A stretch of DNA of 5,259 nucleotides from an uncultured Acidobacteriota bacterium. GTDB lineage: Bacteria; Acidobacteriota; Terriglobia; Terriglobales; Acidobacteriaceae. The stretch lies in NCBI GenBank assembly GCA_903932385.1, contig CAIZGA010000514.1:1-5259 (forward strand), in the 5' to 3' direction. The notes under the pieces were generated by a model. It was not told the DNA's origin and did no database searches. It worked only from the letters and a program-made list of their open reading frames with translations. Within the stretch, counting starts at the first letter, position 1. Each line of letters starts with the position of its first letter. Position numbers and translations under genes: made by a program. Positions 1 to 5,259 of this stretch are shown in pieces.

Positions 1-1
1 C

Positions 2-1705
2 AGCACGTGGACGCGCCTGGCCAACCAGCCGGGCAGCAACCTGACGACGAGTAATTGCCCGGTGAATGCGAACCAGCCGGGAAGTATTGCCTGCCCCATC
101 TTCCGCGGCGCACTGGCAGTGGATGCAACCACTGGCGATACATTCGCCTTGACTGTAGATGCGAACAACAATAATCAAGGCTTGTGGCGGGATGTATGCA
201 ACCTGACGAGCGGCCAATGTGCCAGCAGTACGGAAGTATTCGGCACACAGTTGAATTCAACACCGCTGGGAAAAAGCGGGAGCACAATTATTTCGCAAGC
301 GGATTACGACTTATATCTTGCAGCAGTTCACTCCGGCACAGACACGCTGTTGTTTGCAGGTACGGAAGATATTTATCGCTGCAGTCTGAATGCTGGATGT
401 AGTTTCCGCAATACAACCAACGCATATAGTTGTGCCGCAGCGATGGTGGCGCCCGCACAGCATGCGATGGATGTGATTGCAGCGGACGGCCCACTGATAT
501 ATTTCGGCAATGATGGCGGCCTGTGGCGCAGTAGTGATGGTGTAAATCAGCAGGCAGCGGTTTGTTCGGCAGACGATGCCACACACTTTACGAACCTCAA
601 TAGCGGTGTTGACTCGCTGGCGGAAGTTGTAAGCCTGGCTGCGCATCCATCTGACACTACACAAATGCTGGTAGGTGTGGGTGCGAATGGCAGCGCTGCG
701 AGCGATGGCAGCGCCAAAATTTGGCAGCAGGTGAGTTCCGGCGAAGGCGGCGGTGCGGCGATTGATGCGTCGAATCCACTGAATTATTTCATCAGCACAA
801 GTTCAGGGGTCAACATCAACTCGTGTGCTTTGGGAGAAAGCTGCACGGCAGCAAACTTCGCTACTACCCCACAGATTGGCGCGACGCAGGTTGACGATGA
901 TGAGTCGTTGATGGATGCGCCGTACTTGTTGGATCCAGCGTTGACCTCGCAGCTGATTCTGGGAACCTGCCGTGTGTGGCGTGGCGCAGCCAGCGGCGGC
1001 AATGCTTGGAGTGCGAGTGATGTGCTGAGCCCGATGCTGGATGGAGTGAACAACAGTTTCTGCAACGGCAACGCATTGGTGCGGTCACTCGGCGCGGGTG
1101 GACCGCTGGTGGCGCGGGCCGGCTCGCAGGTGCTGTATGCAGGCATGGCTGGCGAGCTAGATGGTGGTGGAATTAAATCGGGGCATCTATTTTCAACGAT
1201 GAAAGCCAGCACAGCGAATGCCGGCACGTTGTGGAGCGATCTCTATTCGAACGCGGTGAGTAACGATACGGCGAACAGTGGGAAATTCAATCCCGGCAAC
1301 TTTGATATTTCTTCCATCGCTGTAGACCCGCACGATGCAAGCGGCAACACGGTCTACGCAACCGTGATGGGTTTTAGTGGCAATGCGTACAGTGTGCCGC
1401 ATGTTTATATGTCCACCACAGGCGGAACGAGTTGGACGAATATATCCAGCAATCTGCCGAATGCCCCGGCGAATGCCGTACTGGTGGACCCGAATGATGC
1501 CAACACGGTATACGTTGCGATGGACACGGGCGTGTACGTGACGCAGGCGGTGAGCACCTGCAGCACGGCTACAGTGAATTGCTGGAATGTGTTTGGAGTC
1601 GGTTTACCGAATGCGCCGGTGACTCAGATGGCAGCTATCGCGCAGAGCGGGAGTTCCATGCTGGCCGTGGGAACCTATGGCCGCGGCGTGTGGCAGTTGC
1701 CGCTG
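2..1705 (+). other. BNR/sialidase-like (YVTN/WD40-type) beta-propeller region, N-terminally incomplete
   Basis: Residues 1-568 show repeated blade-like strands. The first residues, STWTRL, look like the tail of an Asp-box (S-x-D-x-G-x-T-W) cut by the window edge. Further blade signatures are LLFAGTEDIYRC near residues 116-127, YFGNDGGLWRSSDG ending at 180, VVSLAAHPSD from 209, LLDPALTSQLILGTCRVWRG from 309, IAVDPHDASGNTVYAT from 439, an Asp-box-like STTGGTSW at 471-478, and VLVDPNDANTVYVAMDTGVY from 493. The region closes with VGTYGRGVWQLPL at 556-568, the usual last strand of such propellers. Roughly eight or nine blade-like segments are visible, so with the missing N-terminus this could be one large propeller or two packed together, as in sortilin/VPS10-like or BNR glycosidase folds. 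Most Asp-boxes are degenerate, and no sialidase Arg triad or FRIP motif was recognised, so an enzyme call is not supported. Ligand or glycan binding is inference. Confidence 0.8.
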
Positions 1706-4700
1706 GCGAGCACACTGCCCGCTACGGCAGTCACGCTGACGCCTGGTTCACTTACATTTACAAGCCAAACAACCGGGACCAGCAGCAGCGCGCAAAGCAT
1801 CAGCGTGATGAACAGCGGCTCGACTGAGCTGCAAATTAAATCCGTATCGGTGAGTGGAGAGTTTTCTGAAACCGACAATTGTACAGCTGCACCGATTGCC
1901 GGCGGCGGAAGCTGTACGGTCAACATTATTTTTACGCCGACAACAACTGGAACATTGATGGGGACATTGACCATCACCGGAAATATCTCCGGCGGCAGTG
2001 TGACGGCGGGCTTGAGTGGCTTGGGCGCTGCACCCCCGGCGCCAGCCATTACATTTTCGCCGACGTCGCTCAGCTTCACTCCTCTGAATGTTGGCAGCAC
2101 CAGTCCGGCACAGGGCATCACGGTTACCAATTCCGGCAATGCCGCGTTGAGTATCACGCAAGTCAGTTTGCAAGGGGATTTTTCTGAGACGGACAACTGC
2201 ACAGCAGCGCCGATTCCGGTGAATGGCAATTGTGTGATTGAAGTAGAATTCACGCCGCTGGTGGCCGGGCCGTTGAGCGGAACTGTGACGCTTAGTGCGA
2301 ATGTGAGCGGAGGCACAGCAACAGCGAGTTTCAGTGGCACAGGTGTCGGCATCGGCGTGCTGAATCCAACTCCACAGTATATTAATTTCGGAACCATTGA
2401 TTACCAGACGCCATCGACAGCACAGACAATTGTGTTGCAGAACACCGGTACAGCGCCGGTGACAATTTCCACGTTGACGATGGCTGGCAACTTCAGCGAG
2501 ACAGACAACTGTGCCGACACAACGCTAGCCATCAACGCAACTTGTAGTGTCCAGGTGATTTTTACGCCCGCAAGTTTTGGAAATATATCCGGCTCGCTGA
2601 CTGTGAACAGCAATGCATCAAACAGTCCCACGGGAATCAGTCTGACAGGATTTGGAATCGGTCTGACGGATGTGACGGTATCTCTCACTCCGAATTCATT
2701 GACGTTCGCGCCGCAAGCAGTTGCGGCCATTAGCCCGGCACAAAGCATTACGTTGGCAGTAACCTCCACCAGCACGCTGAACCCGCCGACCATTTCCATC
2801 ACTGGCGATTTTTCTGAAACCGACAATTGTTATACGTATGTGTACGGCACGCATACCTGCACGATTTCAGTGACGTTCACGCCGACGACAACCGGTTTGC
2901 GCACCGGCATGCTGTCTGTAGCAGGGAATATTCAGAATGGCCCAGTGACAGCATCGTTGAGCGGCACGGGAATTAACGGGCCACTGGTGACAAATTCACC
3001 GAGCAATCTGCAATTTGGCAGTGTGAACCTAGGTGCGAGTAGTGCAACGCAGTCCGTAGTGTTGAGCAACATCGGCAACTCGACTGCAACGCTCAATGCA
3101 CCGAGTATCAGTGGCGATTACAGTATTGTGACTTCAACCTGCGGGAGCACGTTGGCCGCTGCTGGAAATTGCACGATCAATATAGAATTCACACCGACGC
3201 AATCGGGTACGCGTACCGGGCAGATTTCCATCGGGAATAATGGCACCGGCGGCACAGTTACCACAACATTTTCAGGCACAGGAGTCGAGCCGTCGAACGT
3301 AAGTTTGGCGCCGACATCACTGGTCTTCTCGAATCAGACGGTGGGCACGAGCAGCGCGGCGCAAGGCGTGATAGTTTCGAACACCGGCGGGTCTGTTGCA
3401 ACGTTGGGAACGCCGCAGATCGATGGCGATTTCATTATCAGCGCGAACACCTGCGGCAGCACGCTTGCCGTTGCGGCCAGCTGCTCACTGGCCGTGGAAT
3501 TTTCTCCCACTGCAATCGGAACGCGCAGCGGGCAAATATCCATCAGCGGCGGTAGCAGTGGCACGTTATCCGCATCGCTCAGTGGAGTTGGAGTGTCGCA
3601 GGCGGATGTAACACTTGCACCCGCATCGCTAAGCTTCGCTAATACAACGATTGGTGCAAACAGTGCGGCACTGAATGTGATTGCAACGAACATTGGCGGT
3701 TCCACTGCAACGTTGGGCATACCGCAAATCAGCGGTGACTTCAGCATCAGCACAACCACGTGCGGCAGCACGCTGGCTGCGGCGGCGAATTGCAGTATCA
3801 GCATTGTCTTTACACCTACAGCTGCGGGAACACGCAGTGGGCAAATCTCCATGAGCACGAGTGGAACCGTAGCATCGGTTTCTGCATCGTTGAGCGGGAC
3901 CGGCTACACCGCGGCGGATGTCACGATGACTCCGACAACGCTGACGTTTGCCGGAACGAATCTGGGAGCAAGCAGCACGGCGCAAATCCTGGTGGTGCAG
4001 AACTCGGGTGGCACGACGGCCACACTGGGTACACCGAAAATCAGCGGAGACTTCAGCATCAGTGCAAATAGTTGCACCACATCGCTGGCAGCATCGGCGA
4101 GCTGCAACATCAGCGTGGTCTTTACGCCGACGGCAACGGGAACACGTAGCGGACAAATCTCGATTAGCACGAGCGGTACAGTCGCAACAGTAGTTGCATC
4201 GTTATCGGGGAACGGAGTTGCGCTGCCGAATGTTGGCCTGACGCCGATGTTGCTCAGTTTCCCAAATACCAATGTGGGTGCAACCAGTGCAGCGCAAAAT
4301 ATTGTGGTGGCGAATACCGGCGGTAGCACGGCAACGCTGAGCGCGCCGCAGATCAGCGGCGACTTCAGCATCAGCACCAATACTTGTTCCACATCGCTGA
4401 CGGCGCAGAACAGCTGCACAATCTCTATCGAATTTTCGCCGACAGCCAGCGGATCGCGCACAGGCATATTTCAGATTGGATCCAGCAGCGGGACGTTGAG
4501 CGCGTCACTCAGCGGTATTGGATTGAGTGCGGCAACCGATACGTTGTCGACAACCACATTAACGTTTGCAGCGCAGGAAGAGGGAACCGTAAGTGCGGCG
4601 CAAACGGTGACGCTGACCAATAGCGGCGATACATCGCTCGGCAATCTTACGGCGCAAATTACGTCTGGAGATTTCTCGCTGGTGAGCGGCTGCGGTAGTT

Positions 4701-5259
4701 CGCTGGCAGGCCACTCCAGCTGCTCGGTGAATGTGAGCTACGCACCGAAGAGTGTTGGTTCCGAAGTGGGCGTGTTGACGTTGGGCGATGCGCTCCATTC
4801 ACAAACTGTTGCGCTGAGTGGTACAGGACTGGCACCGCCCGGAGTGAGTTTGCTGCCGTCGGCGGGCATCAATTACGGAGTGATTGGCGTGGGGCAGAGC
4901 AGTGCCGTTCAGAGCGTAACGCTGACCAACAATGGCGGCGTGGCGCTGCTCATCAGCGGCATCAATATTTCCGGCGCTGGCGACTTCACGATTCCTTCGG
5001 GAGGCAACACCTGTCCCACCTCATTGGGGGCCTCGACGAGTTGCACGCTGCAGATTATGTTTACGCCAGTTGCGGCGGGCACGCGCAGTGCGCAATTGAA
5101 CATTGTCGACAATGCAGCGGGTGGTTCTCAAAGCCTTTTGCTGAGTGGCACTGGGTTGGATTTTTCGATGAACGCCAGCGGCTCTACCACGCAGACGGTG
5201 AGCAGCGGACAGCAGGCCGTCTATAACATTCTGCTGACGCCGGGCGCTGCCGGGCTTAG
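2..5259 (+). CDS. Partial giant secreted/surface protein: BNR-like beta-propeller plus eleven choice-of-anchor D Ig-like repeats
   Basis: The frame starting at base 2 is open for 1752 codons up to base 5257, with two bases of the next codon at the edge. Both termini are missing, so no start codon, RBS or signal peptide can be judged. Residues 1-568 are a BNR/YVTN-type propeller, residues 577-1718 are eleven tandem Ig-like units, and residues 1719-1752 open a further domain. The coding call rests on the unbroken frame, the in-frame periodicity of the repeats and recognisable family motifs (GTYGRGVWQLPL; repeated GDFS...C...C...FTPT..GTRSGQ...LSGTG). Choice-of-anchor D repeats occur in exported proteins whose C-terminal anchors vary, so an upstream signal peptide and possibly a downstream anchor are expected but unseen. 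The likely role is an extracellular binding or structural protein. No catalytic residues were recognised. The architecture resembles acidobacterial proteins. The family call is strong; the precise function is unknown. Confidence 0.95.
1409..1435 (+). other. Asp-box (BNR) motif, variant
   Basis: Residues 470-478 read MSTTGGTSW, which fits the Asp-box pattern S/T-x-D-x-G-x-x-W except that Thr473 replaces the usual Asp. It is flanked by two VDP-containing strands (residues 441-443 and 495-497), the spacing expected for successive propeller blades. Asp-boxes are beta-hairpin turns with a structural role, so this supports the fold and does not indicate an active site. Confidence 0.7.
1730..2971 (+). 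repeat. Repeat block A (R1-R4), FSETDNC subtype
   Basis: R1-R4 all carry F-S-E-T-D-N-C after the [G/N][E/D/N] turn (first cysteines at residues 627, 733, 837 and 943). R1-R3 have ten residues before the second cysteine (638, 744, 848), while R4 has nine (953). R1 and R2 also share CTAAPI after the motif, which makes them the closest pair of the block. R4 is irregular: its central strand lacks the N-x-G turn seen in all other units and has a Pro-Pro instead, and its inter-cysteine loop is unusually rich in Tyr (YTYVYGTHT). The shared subtype separates these units from R5-R9 and suggests they arose by duplication among themselves. Confidence 0.85.
2984..4522 (+). repeat. Repeat block B (R5-R9), FSIS...TC subtype
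   Basis: R5-R9 share a TATL-x-x-P-x-ISGDFSIS core, then TCGSTLAA-like residues and a nine-residue gap to the second cysteine. The cysteine pairs are at residues 1047/1057, 1151/1161, 1254/1264, 1358/1368 and 1462/1472. R7, R8 and R9 are the most alike: their ISGDFSIS codons start at 3728, 4040 and 4352, exactly 312 bases apart twice, so no insertion or deletion separates these points. R7 and R8 are close to two thirds identical in protein by eye, yet many synonymous codons differ (for example GGT/GGA/GGC for the same Gly). This implies fairly old tandem duplication with the protein sequence maintained. Confidence 0.87.
4541..4828 (+). repeat. Repeat R10, divergent Ig-like unit
   Basis: This unit keeps the frame of the array (TLTF strand, LTNSG turn, SGDFS, cysteines at residues 1564 and 1574, final LSGTG) but departs in detail. 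The opening strand reads DTLSTTTLTF and lacks the usual L-x-P. An EEGT turn replaces the uncharged GTSS-like turn, and the strand after the second cysteine is SVNVSYAPKSVGSEVG, without the conserved G-T-R-[S/T]-G. It holds about seven acidic residues, the most of any unit by hand count. It marks the end of the homogeneous block R5-R9. Confidence 0.82.
4844..5155 (+). repeat. Repeat R11, last Ig-like unit
   Basis: This unit has a slightly longer loop before its first cysteine (GDFTIPSGGNTC, Cys1671), then nine residues to Cys1681, then FTPVAAGTRSAQ and a closing LLLSGTGLD. Its DNAAGGSQSLLLSGTG end resembles the consensus ending of choice-of-anchor D repeats more than its neighbours do. It is the last Ig-like unit before the sequence changes type, so it is the natural end of the array. 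Confidence 0.82.
5156..5259 (+). other. Start of a C-terminal beta-sandwich-like domain, cut by window edge
   Basis: Residues 1719-1752 begin LDFSMNASGSTTQTVSSGQQ and continue with a VYNILLTPGAAGL strand. In proteins of this type an F-S-L/M...TV-x-x-GQ-x-A-x-Y...L-x-P segment usually opens another extracellular Ig-like domain after the choice-of-anchor D array. Only about 34 residues are visible, with no cysteine, so the assignment rests on remembered family resemblance. Any sorting signal or anchor would lie downstream of the window. Confidence 0.6.

Larger units (their letters stand above)
1730..5155 (+). repeat. Eleven tandem choice-of-anchor D (ASH/HYDIN-like) Ig-like repeats
   Basis: Each unit follows one plan: a V-x-L-x-P-x-S-L-x-F opening strand, a GTSSAAQ-like turn, an N-[S/T/I]-G turn, (I)SGDFS, a cysteine, nine or ten residues, a second cysteine, then a F-[T/S]-P-T...G-T-R-[S/T]-G strand and a closing LSGTG. 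Measured at the GD-F codon, the steps between units are 318, 312, 318, 309, 312, 312, 309, 312, 312, 309... in the sense that every step is a multiple of three between 309 and 318 bases, so no unit breaks the frame. Approximate units are R1 1730-2029, R2 2048-2344, R3 2351-2656, R4 2672-2971, R5 2984-3283, R6 3299-3592, R7 3608-3904, R8 3920-4216, R9 4232-4522, R10 4541-4828 and R11 4844-5155. Such arrays are thought to form extended beta-sandwich rods outside the cell; that role is family-based inference. Confidence 0.92.

Noticed and set aside
784..1227. A 147-codon minus-strand open frame opposite the propeller
   Set aside because: It is antisense to continuous propeller coding sequence with recognisable blade motifs, and its own translation is low-complexity with no recognisable domain.
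2..1705. Active sialidase or glycosidase catalytic domain
   Set aside because: Only propeller and Asp-box-like structural motifs are visible. No FRIP motif, Arg triad or convincing catalytic acid pair was recognised, so an enzyme name would be unsupported.
1675..2397. A 240-codon open frame on the minus strand
   Set aside because: It lies wholly opposite the propeller end and repeats R1-R2. Its protein mirrors the repeat period in antisense and matches no family I know. Stop-poor antisense frames are expected opposite this Ser/Thr/Ala/Gly-rich coding sequence.
3334..4467. Three overlapping minus-strand open frames of about 175-190 codons with an internally repeated pattern
   Set aside because: Their internal repeats (LMLKSPLICG-like) are simply the complement of the ISGDFSIS region of R6-R9. 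They overlap one another in different frames and have no independent coding evidence.
1730..5155. Periodic structure of about 310 bases as a possible satellite, CRISPR-like or integron array
   Set aside because: The period is codon-exact, the units are conserved as protein more than as DNA, and there are no short identical repeats with unique spacers or recombination sites. Protein domain repeats explain it fully.
5257..5259. TAG at the last three bases, as a possible stop codon for the gene
   Set aside because: It is in a different frame from the coding frame. In the coding frame the last codon is CTT (5255-5257) followed by two bases AG. The frame that ends in this TAG is already broken by a TAA at 52-54.

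Overview
The whole window lies inside one giant protein-coding gene on the + strand. The reading frame that begins at base 2 stays open for 1752 codons with no stop, so both the start codon and the stop codon lie outside the window. No second gene, RNA gene, promoter, terminator, mobile element or CRISPR array could be supported. The other open frames, including several long ones on the minus strand, are shadows of this repetitive, stop-poor coding sequence.

The encoded protein has three visible parts. Bases 2-1705 (residues 1-568) form a BNR/sialidase-like (YVTN/WD40-type) beta-propeller region, already under way at the window's left edge. Bases 1730-5155 (residues 577-1718) hold eleven tandem immunoglobulin-like repeats of about 100 residues, of the 'choice-of-anchor D' (ASH/HYDIN-like) type. 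The repeats fall into a FSETDNC-type block (R1-R4), a FSIS...TC-type block (R5-R9) and two more divergent units (R10, R11). Bases 5156-5259 begin a different C-terminal beta-sandwich-like domain, which the window cuts off. Each of the eleven repeats carries exactly one pair of cysteines at the same place, and charged residues, especially lysine, are very scarce.

The combination of a BNR propeller ending in a GTYGRGVWQLPL-type strand, a long choice-of-anchor D array and a following FS(L/M)-type domain is, from memory of the family, typical of large secreted or surface proteins of Acidobacteriota (Terriglobia class). The moderate-to-high GC content and the codon use (many ACG, GCG, CTG, AGC) fit this. 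The assignment is inference from family resemblance, since no taxonomic marker is present.

Functionally this looks like one extracellular structural or adhesive protein: a propeller head that could bind a ligand or glycan, displayed on a long rod of Ig-like modules. No enzymatic activity can be assigned. I did not find an undescribed system here. The points worth a second look concern repeat evolution and the cysteine pattern.
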